A DNA stretch of 64,000 nucleotides from Heterohyrax brucei (GCA_028571685.1 CM053146.1:17891431-17955430); one strand, 5' to 3'; counted from the stretch's first letter, positions 38,346 through 50,960 are shown. Numbers and translations are program-made. Notes: generated by a model from the sequence alone, not told the origin.

Positions 38346-38659
38346 ACTTTCGCAGATAGCAATCTACTTCTCTAAGACAGCGAAACAGTGAATAGAGAAT
38401 GTATGACTTTCTCAAGATTGGTAACAGATAGAAACAAGAGAAAGAACACAATGATTCGTCTACCTAGAGAAGTTACTGTGGTTTACACAGAGATTTCCAA
38501 GTATAAGTACAAGAAAATAAGAGAGACTTAGAAAACGGTCAATATCTACATTGTTCATAGAGTTGGGAGTTCTTAGCACTGTGAAAACAGCACTTTCGTA
38601 CAAAGAAATCTACTTCTCTAAGACCGAAAAACAGTTAATAGAGAATGTATGAGTTTCTC

Positions 38660-40065
38660 AAGATTGGTAACAGATAGAAACAAGAGAAAGAACACAGTGA
38701 TTCGTCTACCTAGAGAAGTTACTGTGGGTTACACAGAGATTTCCAAGTATAAGTACAAGAAAATAAGAGAGACTTAGAAAACTCGTAAAACCTACATTGT
38801 TGATAGAGTTGGGAGTACTTAGCACTGTGAAAACATCACTTTCGTAGAGAGAAATCTACTTCTCTAAGACCGCGAAACAGTTAACAGAGAATGTGTGAGT
38901 TTCTCAACATTGGTAACAGATAGAAAGAAAAGAAAGTACACAGTGGTTCATCTACCTACCGAAATTAAAGAGGTTTACACAGAGAATTCCAAGTATAAGT
39001 ACAAGAAAATAAGAGAGATTTAGAAAACTGGAAAAACCTACATTGTTGATAGAGTTGGGAGTACTTAGCACTCTGAAGACAGCACTTTCGCAGAAAGAAA
39101 TGTACTCTAACACGGCGAAACAGTGAATACAGAATGTATGAGTTTCTCAAGATTGGTAACAGATAGAAACAAGAGAAAGAACACAGTGATTCATCTACCT
39201 AGAGAAGTTACTGCGGTTTACACAGAGAATTCCAAGTATAAGTACAAGGAAATAAGAGAGACTTAGAAAACTCGTAAAACCTACAGCGTTGATAGAGTTG
39301 GGAGTACTTAGCACTGTGAAAACAGCACTTTCGCACAAAGAAATCTACTTCTCTAAGACCGCGAAACAGTTTACAGAGAATGTATGAGTTTCTCAAGATT
39401 GGTAACAGATAGAAATAAGAGAAAGTACACAGTGATTGATGTACATACGGAAGTTACACAGGTTTACACTAGGAATTCCAAGTATAAGTACAAGACAATA
39501 AGAGAGAATTAGAAAACTGGTAAAACCTACATTGTTGATAGAGTTGGGAGTACTTATCACTGTGTAAACAGCACTTTTGGAGAAAGCAATCTACTTCTCT
39601 AAGATCGCGAAACAGTGAATAGAGAATGTATGACTTTCTCAAGATTGGTAACAGATAGAAACAAGAGAAATAACACAGTGATTCATCTTCCTAGAGAAGT
39701 TACAGAGGTTTACACAGAAAATACCAAGTATAAGTACAAGAAAATAAGAGAGACTTAGAAAACTGGTAAAACCTACATTGTTGATAGAGTTGGGAGTTCT
39801 TAGCACTGTGAAAACAGCACTTTCGCAGAAAGAAATCTACTTCTCTAAGACAGCAAAACAGTGAATAGAGAATGTATGACTTTCTCAAGATTGGTAACAG
39901 ATAGAAACAAGAGAAAGTACACATTGATTCATCTACATACACAAGTTACAGAGGTTTACACAAGAAATTCCAATTATAAGTACAAGAAATTAAGAGAGAC
40001 TTAGAAAACTGGTAAAACCTACATTGTTGATAGAATTGGGAGTACTTAGCACTGTGAAAACAGCA
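38660..40065 (+). repeat. 7-unit step repeat in the core, copy 2
   Basis: This is the second copy at an offset of 1,719 bp, with the same marker order and a few differences (GATCGCG near 39604, GAAATAACACAG near 39667). It ends about 300 bp before the inversion point, so the most recent block duplication of the core lies against the inversion. Confidence 0.82.
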
Positions 40066-40165
40066 CTTTCGCAGAAAGAAATCTACTTCTCTAAGACCGC
40101 GAAACAGTGAATAGAGAATGTATGAGTTTCTCAAGATTGGTAACAGATAGAAACAAGAGAAATAA

Positions 40166-40541
40166 CACAGTGATTCATCTACCTAGAGAAGTTACTGTGG
40201 TTTACACAGACAATTCCAAGTATAAGTACAAGGAAATTAGAGAGACTTAGAAAACTCGTAAAACCTACATTGTTGATAGAGTTGGGAGTACTTAGCACTG
40301 TGAAAACAGCACTTTCTCACAAAGAAATCTACTTCTCTAAGAACGCAAAACAGTGAATAGAGAATGTGTGAGACGTAGATTTCTTTCTGCGAAAGTGCTG
40401 TTTTCACAGTGCTAAGTACTCCCAACTCTATCAACAATGTAGGTTTTACCAGTTTTCTAAGTCTCTCTTATTTTCTTGTACTTATACTTGGAATTCTCTG
40501 TGTAAACCTCTGTAACTTCTCTAGGTAGATGAAGCACTGTG
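40166..40541. repeat. Inverted repeat centred on the strand switch
   Basis: Left arm 40166-40332 and right arm 40375-40541 are reverse complements with nine mismatches in 167 bp and no gap (paired positions sum to 80707). Pairing can continue inward: bases 40333-40337 against 40370-40374 match at four of five positions, leaving a loop of 32 nt at 40338-40369. It also continues outward, because both sides are the same satellite. A single strand could fold into a very long hairpin here. This is the only point in the window where unit orientation changes. Confidence 0.93.
40368..40376. other. Inversion breakpoint
   Basis: The left-oriented unit is intact up to GAATGTGTGAG (ending 40372) and should continue TTTCTC; instead the sequence reads ACGTAGATTTCTTTC, the inverted unit entered at a different point. 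The three bases GAG at 40370-40372 fit both partners (left GTGTGAGTTTC, right TTAGAGAAGTAG), with one substitution (C for A at 40374). This looks like a join at 3-4 nt of shared sequence. The two half-units meet at different unit positions, so about 30 bp are left unpaired in the centre. Confidence 0.85.
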
Positions 40542-41770
40542 TTCTTTCTCTTGTTTCTATCTGTTACCAACCTTGAGAAACTCATACATTCTCTATTCAC
40601 TGTTTCGCGGTCTTAGAGAAGCAGATTCCTATCTGCGAAAGTGATGTTTTCACAGTGCTAAGTACTCCCAACTCTATCCACAATGTAGGTTTTACCTGTT
40701 TTCTAAGTCTCTCTTATTTTCTTCGTTTTAATCTTGGAATTCTCTGTGTAAACCTCTGTAACTTCTCTAGGTAGAAAAATCACTGTGTTCTTTCTCTTGT
40801 TTCTATCTGTTACCAATCTTGAGAAACTGATACATTCTCTATTCATTGTTTCATGTTCTTAGAGAAGTAGATTTCTTTCTGGGAAAGTGCTGTTTTCACA
40901 GTGCTAAGTACTCCCAACTCTATCAACAATGTAGGTCTTACTCGTTTTCTGAGTCTCTCTTGTTTTCTTGTACTTATACTTGGAATTGTGTGTGTAAACC
41001 ACAGTGACTTCTCTAGGTAGATTAATCACTGTGTTCTTTCTCTTGTTTCTATCTGTTACCAATCTTGAGAAAGTCATACATTGTCTATTCACTGTTTCGC
41101 GGTCTTAGACTAGTAGATTTCTTTCCGCGAAAGTGATGTTTTCACAGTGCTAAGTACTCCCAACTCTATCAACAATGTAGGTTTTTACCTGTTTTCTAAG
41201 CCTCTCTTATTTTCTTGGTTTTACCCTTGGAATTCTCTGTGTAAACCTCTGTAACTTCTGTAGGTAGATGAATCACTGTGTTCTTTCTCTTGTTTCTATC
41301 TGTTACCAATCTTGAGAAACTCATACATTCTCTATTCACTGTTTCGCGGTCTTAGAGAAGTAGATTTCTTTCTGCGAAAGTGATGTTTGCACAGTGCTAA
41401 GTAGTCCCAACTCTATTAACAATGTAGGTTTTACCTGTTTTCTAAGTCTCTCTTATTTTCTTGGCTTTACCCTTGGAATTCTCTGTGTAATCGTCTGTAA
41501 CTTCTGTAGGTAGATGAATCACTGTGTATTTGTCTTGTTTCTATCTGTTACCAATCTTAAGAAAATCATACATTCTCTATTCACTGTTTCGCGGTCTTAG
41601 AGAAGTAAATTTCTTTCTGCGAAAGTACTCTTTTCACAGTGCTAAGTACTCCCAACTCTATCAACAATGTAGGTTTTACCAGTTTTCTAAGTCTCTCTTA
41701 TTTTCTTGTACTTATACTTGGAATTCTCTGTGTAAACGTCTGTAACTTTTCTAGGTAGATGAATCACTGT
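40375..41770 (-). repeat. Divergent class C core, right of the inversion
   Basis: In this short stretch the diagnostic site reads CTGTTTCGCGGTCTTAG, the reverse complement of class C, and units carry private changes (TTTTCTTCGTTTTAATC, TTCTTGGTTTTACCC, GTGATGTTTTCACAG). Divergence between neighbours resembles that of the left core. At about 41.77 kb the sequence changes to homogeneous A and B units (CTGTTTCACGGACTTAG, CTGTTTCCCAGTCTTAG). It is about nine times shorter than the left core. Confidence 0.8.
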
Positions 41771-44374
41771 GTACTTTCTCTTGTTTCTATGTGTTACCAA
41801 TCTTGAGAAACTCATACATTCTCTGTTCACTGTTTCACGGACTTAGAGAACTAAATTTATTTTGGCGAAAGTGCTGTTTTCACAGTGCTGAGTACTCCCA
41901 ACTCTATCAACAATGTAGGTTTTACCAGTTTTCTAAGTCTCTCTTATTTTCTTGTACTTATACTTGGAATTCTCTGTGTGAAAGTCTGTAACTTTTCTAG
42001 GTAGCTGAATCACTGTGTACTTTCTCTTGTTTCTATCTGTTACCAATCTTGAGAAACCCATACGTACTCTGTTCACTGTTTCCCAGTCTTAGAGAAGTAG
42101 ATTTCTTTCGGCGAAAGTGCTGTTTTCACAGTGCTAAGTACTCCCAACTCTATCCACAATGTAGGTTTTACCAGTTTTCTAAGTCTGTCTTATTTCCTTG
42201 TAGTTATGCTTGGAATTCTGTGTGTAAACCTCTGTAACTTTTCTAGGTAGATGAATCACTGTGTACTTTCTCTTGTTTCTATCTGTTACCAGTCTTGAGA
42301 AAGTCCTACGTACTCTGTTCCCTGTTTCCCAGTCTTAGAGAAGTAGATTTCTTTCGGCGAAAGTGGTGTTTTCACAGTGCTATGTACTCCCAACTCTATA
42401 AACATTGTAGGTTTTACAGTTTTCTAAGTCTCTCTGATTTTCTTGTACTTATACTTGGAATTCTCTGTGTAAACCTCTGTAACTTTTCTAGGTAGATGAA
42501 TCACTGTGTATTTTCTCTTGTTTGTATCTGTTACCAAACTTGAGAAACTCATACATTCTCTGTTCACTGTTTCTCGGACTTAGAGAACTAAATTTTCTTC
42601 GGCGAAAGTGCTGTTTTCACAGTGCTAAGTACTCCCAACTCTATCAACAATGTAGGTTTTACCAGTTTTCTAAGTCTCTCTTATTACGTTGTACTTATAC
42701 TTGGAATTCTCTGTGTAAACCACTGTAACTTCTCTAGGTAGCTGAATCACTGTGGACTTTCTCTTGTTTCTATCTGTTACCAATCTTGAGAAACTCATAC
42801 ATTCTCTGTTCACTGTTTCCTAGTCTTAGAGATGTAGATTTCTTTCGGCGAAAGTGCTGTTTTCACAGTGCTAAGTACTCCCAACTCTATCCACAATGTA
42901 GGTTTTACCAGTTTTCTAAGTCTCTCTTATTTTCTTGTACTTATACATGGAGTTCTCTGTGGAAACTTCTGTAACTTCTCTAGGTAGATGAATCACTGTG
43001 TACTTTCTCTTGTTTCTATCTGTTACCAATCTTGAGAAACTCATACATTCTCTGTTCTCTGTTTCCCAGTCTTAGAGAAGTAGATTTCTTTCGGCGAAAG
43101 TGCTGTTTTCACAGTGCTAAGTACTCCCAACTCTATCCACAATGTAGGTTTTACCAGTTTTCTAAGTCTCTCTTATTTTCTTGTACTTATACATGGAATT
43201 CTCTGTGTAAACTTCTGTAACTTCTATAGGTAGACGAATCACTGTGTACTTTCTCTTGTTTCTATCTGTTACCAATCTTGAGAAACTGATACATTCTCTG
43301 TTCACTGTTTCCCAGTCTTAGGGAAGTAGATTTCTTTCGGCGAAAGTGCTGTTTTCACAGTGCTATGTACTCCCAACTCTATCCACAATGTAGGTTTTAC
43401 CAGTTTTCTAAGTCTCTCTTATTTTCTTGTACTGATACATGGAATTCTCCGTGTAAACTTCTGTAATTTCTCTAGGTAGATGAATCACTGTGTACTTTCT
43501 CTTGTTTCTATCTGTTACCAATCTTGAGAAACTCATACATTCTCTGTTCACTGTTTCCCAGTCTTAGAGAAGTAGATTTCTTTCTGTGAAAGTGTTGTTT
43601 TCACAGTGCTAAGTACTCCCAACTGTATCCACAATGTAGGTTTTACCAGTTTTCTAAGTCTTTCTTATTTTCTTGTACTTAAACTTGGAATTCTCTTTGT
43701 AAACCTCTGTAACTTATCTAGGTAGATGAATCCCTGTGTACTTTCTCTTGTTTCTATCTGTTACCAATCTTGAGAACTCATATATTCTCTGCTCACTGTT
43801 TCACGGACTTAGAGAACTAAATTTCTTTCGGCGAAAGTGCTGTTTTCACAGTGCTAAGTACTCCCAACTCTATCAACAATGTAGGTTTTAGCAGTTTTCT
43901 AATTCTCTCTTATTTTCTTGTACTTATACTTGGAATTCTCTGTGTAAACCTCTGTAACTTTTCTAGGTAGATGAATCACTGTGTACTTTCTCTTGTTTCT
44001 ATCTGTTACCAATCTTGAGAAACTCATGCATTCTCTTCACTGTTTCACAGTCTTAGAGAAATAGATTTCTTTTTGCGAAAGTGCTGTTTTCACAGTGCTA
44101 AGTACTCCCAACTCTATCAACAATGTAGGTTTTACCAGTTTTCAAAGTCTGTCTTATTTTCTTGTACTTAAACTTAGAATTCTCTTTGTAAACCTCTGTA
44201 ACTCTTCTAGGTAGATGAATCACTGTGTACTTTCTCTTGTTTCTATCTGTTACCAATCTTGTGAAACTCATACATTGTCTGTTCACTGTTTCACGGACTT
44301 AGAGAACTAAATTTCTTTTGGCGAAAGTGCTGTTTCACAGTGCTAAGTACTCCCAACTCTATCAACAATGTAGG
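41771..44374 (-). repeat. Right-arm A/B units, proximal part
   Basis: Homogeneous inverted units start here. They include the AAATTTATTTTGGCG pattern, the CATACGTACTCTG units, a unit with AACATTGTAGGTTTTACAG (a deletion relative to GTTTTACCAG; partner near 60.1 kb), the TATAGGTAGACGAATC run (43.2-43.8 kb; partners near 48.1, 51.1, 57.5 and 61.9 kb) and a unit with GCTGTTTCACAGTG (1-bp deletion; partners near 58.6 and 62.8 kb). No full higher-order period closes within this stretch. Confidence 0.78.
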
Positions 44375-47300
44375 TTTTACCAGTTTTCTAAGTCTCTCTT
44401 TTTTTCTTGTATTTATACTTGGAATTCTCTGTGTAAACTTCTGTAACTTCTCTAGGTAGATGAATCACTGTGTACTTTCTCTTGTTTCTATCTGTTACCA
44501 ATCTTGAGAAACTCATACATTCTCTGTTCACTGTTTCTCAGTTTTAGAGAAGTAGATTTCTTTCTGCGAAAGTGCTGTTTTCACAGTGCTAAGTACTCCC
44601 AACTCTATCCACAATGTAGGTTTTACCAGTTTTCTAAGTCTCTCTTATTTTCTTCTACTTATACTTGGAATTCTCTGTGTAAACTTCTGTAACTTCTCTA
44701 GGTAGATGAATCACTGTGTACTTTCTCTTGTTTCTATCTGTTATCAATCTTGAGAAACTCATACATTCTCTGTTGACTGTTTCCCAGTCTTAGAGAAGTA
44801 GATTTCTTTCGGCGAAAGTGCTGTTTTCACAGTGCTAAGTACTACCACATCTATCAACAATGTAGGTTTTACCAGTTTTCTAAGTCTATCTTATTTTCTT
44901 GTACTAATACTTGGAATTCTCTGTGTAAGCCTCTGTAACTTTTCTAGGTAGATGAATCACTGTGTACTTTCTCTTGTTTCTATCTGTTACCAATCTTGAG
45001 AAACTCATACATTCTCTGTTCACTGTATCCCAGTCTTAGAGAAGTAGATTTCTCTCGGTGAAAGTGCTGTTTTCACAGTGCTAAGTACTCCCAATTCTAT
45101 CAACAATGTAGGTTTTATCAGATTTCTAAGTCTCTCTTATTTTCTTGTACTTATACTTGGAATTCTCTGTGTAAACCTCTGTAACTTTTCTAGGTAGATG
45201 AATCACTGTGTACTTTCTCTTGTTTCTATCTGTTACCAATCTTGAGAAACTCATACATTCTCTGTTCACTGTTTCCCAGTCTTAGAGAAGTAGATTTCTT
45301 TCTGCGAAAGTCCTGTTTTCACAGTGCTAAGTACTCCGAACTCTATCCACAATGTAGGTTTTACCAGTTTTCTAAGTCTTTCTTATATTCTTGTACTTAT
45401 ACTTGGAATTCTCTGTGTAAACCTCTGTAACTTTTCTAGGTAGATGAATCACTGTGTACTTTCTCTTGTTTCTATCTGTTACCAATCTTGAGAAACTCAT
45501 ACATTCTCTGTTCACTGTTTCCCAGTCTTAGAGAACTAAATTTCTTTCGGCGAAAGTACTGTTTTCACAGTGCTAAGTACTCCCAACTCTATAAATAGTG
45601 TACGTTTTACCAGTTTTCTAAGTCTCTCTTATTTTGTTGTACTTATACTTGGAATTCTCTTTGTAAACCTCTGTAACTTCTCTAGGTAGATGAATCACTG
45701 TGTACTTTCTCTTGTTTCTATCTGTTACCAATCTTGAGAAACTCATACATTCTCTGTTCACTGTTTCACGGACTTAGAGAACTAAATTTATTTTGGCGAA
45801 AGTGCTGTTTTCACAGTACTAAGTACTCCCAACTCTATCAACAATGTAGGTTTTACCAGTTTTCTAAATCTCTCTTATTTTCTTGTACTTATACTTGGAA
45901 TTCTCTGTGTAAACGTCTGTAACTTTTCTAGGTAGATGAATCACTGTGTACTTTCTCTTGTTTCTATCTGTTACCAATCTTGAGAAACTCATACATTCTC
46001 TGTTCACTGTTTCACGGACTTAGAGAACTAAATTTATTTTGGCGAAAGTGCTGTTTTCACAGTGCTGAGTACTCCCAACTCTATCAACAATGTAGGTTTT
46101 ACCAGTTTTCTAAGTCTCTCTTATTTTCTTGTACTTATACTTGGAATTCTCTGTGTAAAAGTCTGTAACTTTTCTAGGTAAATGAATCACTGTGTACTTT
46201 CTCTTGTTTCTATCTGTTACCAATCTTGAGAAACCCATACGTACTCTGTTCACTGTTTCCCAGTCTTAGAGAAGTAGATTTCTTTCGGCGAAAGTGCTGT
46301 TTTCACAGTGCTAAGTACTCCCAACTCTATCCACAATGTAGGTTTTACCAGTTTTCTAAGTCTGTCTTATTTCCTTGTACTTATACTTGGAATTCTCTGT
46401 GTAAACCACTGTAACTTCTCTAGGTAGCTGAATCACTGTGTACTTTCTCTTGTTTCTATCTGTTACCAATCTTGAGAAACTCATATATTCTCTGTTCACT
46501 GTTTCCTAGTCTTAGAGATGTAGATTTCTTTCTGCGAAAGTGCTGTTTTCACAGTGCTAAGTACTCCCAACTCTATCAACAATGTAGGTTTTACCAGTTT
46601 TCTAAGTCTCTCTGATTTTCTTGTACTTATACTTGGAATTCTCTGTGTAAACCTCTGTAACTTTTCTAGGTAGATGAATCACTGTGTACTTTCTCTTGGT
46701 TGTATCTGTTACCAATCTAGAGAAACTCATACATTCTCTGTTCACTGTTTCACAGACTTAGAGAACTAAATTTCTTTCGGCGAAAGTACTGTTTTCACAG
46801 TGCTAAGTACTCCCAACTCTATCAACAATGTAGGTTTTACCAGTTTTCTAATTCTCTCTTATTTTCTAATACTTACACTTGAAATTCTCTGTGTACACCT
46901 CTGTAACTTTTCTAGGTAGATGAATCATTGTGTACTTTCTCTTGTTTCTATCTGTTACCAATCTTGAGAAACTCATACATTCTCAGTTCACTGTTTCCCA
47001 GTCTTAGAGAAGTAGATTTCTTTCTGCGAAAGTGTTGTTTTCACAGTGCTAAGTACTCCCAACTCTATCCACAATGTAGGTTTTACCAGTATTCTAAGTC
47101 TCTCTTATTTTCTTATACTTATACATGGAATTCTCTGTGTATACTACTGTAATTTCTCTAGATTGATGAATCACTGTGTATTTTCTCTTGTTTCTATCTG
47201 TTACCAATCTTGAGAAACTGATACATTCTCTCTTCACTGTTTCACGGACTTACAGAACGAAATTTTTTTCGGCGAAAGTGCTGTTTTCACAGTGCTAAGT

Positions 47301-49060
47301 ACTCCGAACTCTATCCACAATGTAGGTTTTACCAGTTTTCTAAGTCTCTCTTATTTTCTTGTACTTATACATGGAATTCTCTGTGTAAACTTCTGTAATG
47401 TCTCTAGGTAGATGAATCACTGTGTACTTTCTCTTGTTTCTATCTGTTACCAATCTTGAGAAACTCATACATTCTCTGTTCACTGTATCCCAGTCTTAGA
47501 GAAGTAGATTTCTCTCGGCGAAAGTGCTGTTTTCACAGTGCTAAGTACTCCCAACTCTATCAACAATGTAGGTTTTACCAGATTTCTAAGTCTCTCTTAT
47601 TTTCTTGTACTTATACTTGGAATTCTCTGTGTAAACCTCTGTAACTTTTCTAGGTAGATGAATCACTGTGTACTTTCTCTTGTTTCTATCTGTTACCAAT
47701 CTTGAGAAACTCATACATTTTCTCTTCACTGTTTCACGGACTTAGAGAACGAAATTTCTTTCTGCGAAAGTGCTGTTTTCACAGTGCTAAGTACTCCCAA
47801 CTCTATCCACAATGTAGGTTTTACCAGTTTTCTAAGTCTCTCTTATTTTCTTGTACTTATACATGGAGTTCTCTGTGGAAACTTCTGTAACTTCTCTAGG
47901 TAGATGAATCACTGTGTACTTTCTCTTGTTTCTATCTGTTACCAATCTTGAGAAACTCATACATTCTCTGTTGACTGTTTCCCAGTCTTAGAGAAGTAGA
48001 TTTCTTTCCGCGAAAGTGCTGTTTTCACAGTGCTAAGTACTCCCAACTCTATCCACAATGTAGGTTTTACCAGTTTTCTAAGTCTCTCTTATTTTCTTGT
48101 ACTTATACATGGAATTCTCTGTGTAAACTTCTGTAACTTCTATAGGTAGACGAATCACTGTGTACTTTCTCTTGTTTCTATCTGTTACCAATCTTGAGAA
48201 ACTGATACATTCTCTGTTCACTGTTTCCCAGTCTTAGGGAAGTAGATTTCTTTCGGCGAAAGTGCTGTTTTCACAGTGCTATGTACTCCCAACTCTATCC
48301 ACAATGTAGGTTTTACCAGTTTTCTAAGTCTCTCTTATTTTCTTGTACTGATACATGGAATTCTCCGTGTAAACTTCTGTAACTTCTCTAGGTAGATGAA
48401 TCACTGTGTACTTTCTCTTGTTTCTATCTGTTACCAATCTTGAGAAACTCATACATTCTCTGTTCACTGTTTCCCAGTCTTAGAGAAGTAGATTTCTTTC
48501 TGTGAACGTGTTGTTTTCACAGTGCTAAGTACTCCCAACTGTATCCACAATGTAGGTTTTACCAGTTTTCTAAGTCTTTCTTATTTTCTTGTACTTAAAC
48601 TTGGAATTCTCTTTGTAAACCTCTGTAACTTATCTAGGTAGATGAATCCCTGTGTACTTTCTCTTGTTTCTATCTGTTACCAATCTTGAGAACTCATATA
48701 TTCTCTGCTCACTGTTTCACGGACTTAGAGAACTAAATTTCTTTCGGCGAAAGTGCTGTTTTCACAGTGCTAAGTACTCCCAACTCTATCAACAATGTAG
48801 GTTTTAGCAGTTTTCTAATTCTCTCTTATTTTCTTGTACTTATACTTGGAATTCTCTGTGTAAACCTCTGTAACTTTTCTAGGTCGATGAATCACTGTGT
48901 ACTTTCTCTTGTTTCTATCTGTTACCAATCTTGAGAAATTCATGCATTCTCTGTTCACTGTTTCACAGTCTTAGAGAAATAGATTTCTTTTTGCGAAAGT
49001 GCTGTTTTCACAGTGCTAAGTACTCCCAACTCTATCAACAATGTAGGTTTTACCAGTTTT
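44375..49060 (-). repeat. 4.7 kb segment copied at 53719-58404, copy 1
   Basis: This is collinear with a segment 9,344 bp downstream (38 units minus 4 bp) over about 4.7 kb. Shared markers include TTTTTTTCTTGTATTTATAC, CTACCACATCTATC, CTATAAATAGTGTACG, AAATTTATTTTGGCG, GTAAAAGTCTG, CCCATACGTACTC, TTGGTTGTATC, TCTAATACTTACACTTG, TCTAGATTGATG and GAGAACTCATATATTC. The copies diverge at about 49.06 kb, where the partner has CAAAGTCTGTC. Confidence 0.83.
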
Positions 49061-50960
49061 CTAAGTCTCTCTTATTTTCTTGTACTTATACTTGGAATTC
49101 TCTGTGTAAACCTCTGTAACTTCTCTAGGTAGATGAATCACTGTGTACTTTCTCTTGTTTCTATCTGTTACCAATCTTGAGAAACTCATACATTCTCTGT
49201 TCACTGTTTCTCAGTTTTAGAGAAGTAGATTTCTTTCTGCGAAAGTGCTGTTTTCACAGTGCTAAGTACTCCCAACTCTATCCACAATGTAGGTTTTAGC
49301 AGTTTTCTAAGTCTCTCTTATTTTCTTGAACTTATACTTGGAATTCTCTGTGTAAACTTCTGTAACTTCTCTAGGTAGATGAATCACTGTGTACTTTCTC
49401 TTGTTTGTATCTGTTACCAATCTTGAGAAACTCATACATTCTCTGTTCACTGTATCCCAGTCTTAGAGAAGTAGATTTCTCTCGGCGAAAGTGCTGTTTT
49501 CACAGTGCTAAGTACTCCCAACTCTATCAACAATGTAGGTTTTACCAGATTTCTAAGTCTCTCTTATTTTCTTGTACTTATACTTGGAATTCTCTGTGTA
49601 AACCTCTGTAACTTTTCTAGGTAGATGAATCACTGTGTACTTTCTCTTGTTTCTATCTGTTACCAATCTTGAGAAACTCATACATTGTCTCTTCACTGTT
49701 TCACGGACTTACAGAACGAAATTTTTTTCGGCGAAAGTGCTGTTTTCACAGTGCTAAGTACTCCGAACTCTATCCACAATGTAGGTTTTACCAGTTTTCT
49801 AAGTTTCTCTTATTTTCTTGTACTTATACATGGAATTCTCTGTGTAAACTTCTGTAACTTCTCTAGGTAGATGAATCACTGTGTACTTTCTCTTGTTTCT
49901 ATCTGTTACCAATCTTGAGAAACTCATACATTCTCTGTTCACTGTTTCCCAGTCTTAGAGAAGTAGATTTCTTTCGGCGAAAGTGCTGTTTTCACAGTGC
50001 TAAGTACTACCACATCTATCAACAATGTAGGTTTTACCAGTTTTCTAAGTCTATCTTATTTTCTTGTACTTATACTTGCAATTCTCTGTGTAAACCTCTG
50101 TAACTTTTCTAGGTAGATGAATCACTGTGTACTTTCTCTTGTTTCTATCTGTTACCAATCTTGAGAAACTCATACATTCTCTGTTCACTGTATCCCAGTC
50201 TTAGAGAAGTAGATTTCTCTCGGTGAAAGTGCTGTTTTCACAGTGCTAAGTACTCCCAACTCTATCAACAATGTAGGTTTTACCAGATTTCTAAGTCTCT
50301 CTGATTTTCCTGTACTTATACTTGGAATTCTCTGTGTAAACCTCTGTAACTTTTCTAGGTAGTGAATCACTGTGTATTTTCTCTTGTTTGTATCTGTTAC
50401 CAATCTTGAGAAACTCATACATTCTCTGTTCACTGTTTCTCGGACTTAGAGAACTAAATGTCTTTCGGCGAAAGTGCTGTTTTCACAGTGCTAAGTACTC
50501 CCAACTCTATCAACAATGTAGATTTTACCAGTTTTCTAAGTCTCTCTTATTACGTTGTACTTATACTTGGAATTCTCTGTATAAACCACTGTAACTTCTC
50601 TAGGTAGCTGAATCACTGTGTACTTTCTCTTGTTTCTATCTGTTACCAATCTTGAGAAACTCATACATTCTCTGTTCACTGTTTCCTAGTCTTAGAGATG
50701 TAGATTTCTTTCTGCGAAAGTGCTGTTTTCACAGTGCTAAGTACTCCCAACTCTATCAAAAGTGTAGGTTTTACCAGTTTTCTAAGTCTCTCTTTTTTTC
50801 TTGTATTTATACTTGGAATTCTCTGTGTAAACTTCTGTAACTTCTCTAGGTAGATGAATCACTGTGTACTTTCTCTTGTTTCTATCTGTTACCAATCTTG
50901 AGAAACTCATACATTCTCTGTTCACTGTTTCTCAGTTTTAGAGAAGTAGATTTCTTTCTG
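48011..50960 (-). repeat. 12-unit right-arm block, first tandem copy (2,950 bp)
   Basis: This is twelve units, two of which carry single-base deletions (GAGAACTCATA near 48690 and GGTAGTGAATC near 50361), giving 2,950 bp. All landmarks recur 2,950 bp later. Upstream of 48011 the two alignments differ (TTTCCGCG against TTTCTGCG). The left end of this block overlaps the 4.7 kb segment, so block duplication and segment copying are nested events. Confidence 0.87.

Larger units (their letters stand above)
1..40372 (+). repeat. Left arm of 246-bp satellite array
   Basis: Head-to-tail units of 246 bp fill this stretch with no interruption; landmarks such as GGGAGTACTT, GTAAAACCTACATTG and CACAGTGATTCATCTAC return every 246 bp. 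I define this orientation as plus. There are about 164 units. Up to about 27.65 kb they are very similar to one another; beyond that they are clearly more diverged. Exceptions to the 246-bp length are a few 240-, 243- and 245-bp units, each a small deletion that serves as a marker of copied blocks. No gene, transposon or unique sequence lies inside. This is satellite DNA by structure; the family and host are unknown. Confidence 0.97.
27651..40372 (+). repeat. Divergent class C core, left of the inversion
   Basis: From about 27.65 kb the diagnostic site changes to CTAAGACCGCG, and many private substitutions appear (AAACGGTCAATATC, ACACAAGGAATTCC, GTTACTGTGGTTTAC, TGTGTAAACAGC). Neighbouring units differ more than in the flanking arms, and unit length varies: 246 bp is still usual, but 243- and 245-bp forms occur. 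Copied segments are shorter (mostly 0.3-1.4 kb), and their copies differ at more sites, as expected for an older layer. No gene, transposon or unique sequence is visible. Confidence 0.85.

Noticed and set aside
40333-40374. Intrinsic terminator or replication origin at the inverted repeat
   Set aside because: The hairpin comes from abutting inverted satellite arms with a 32-nt loop; there is no GC-rich stem with a T tract and no origin-type repeats.
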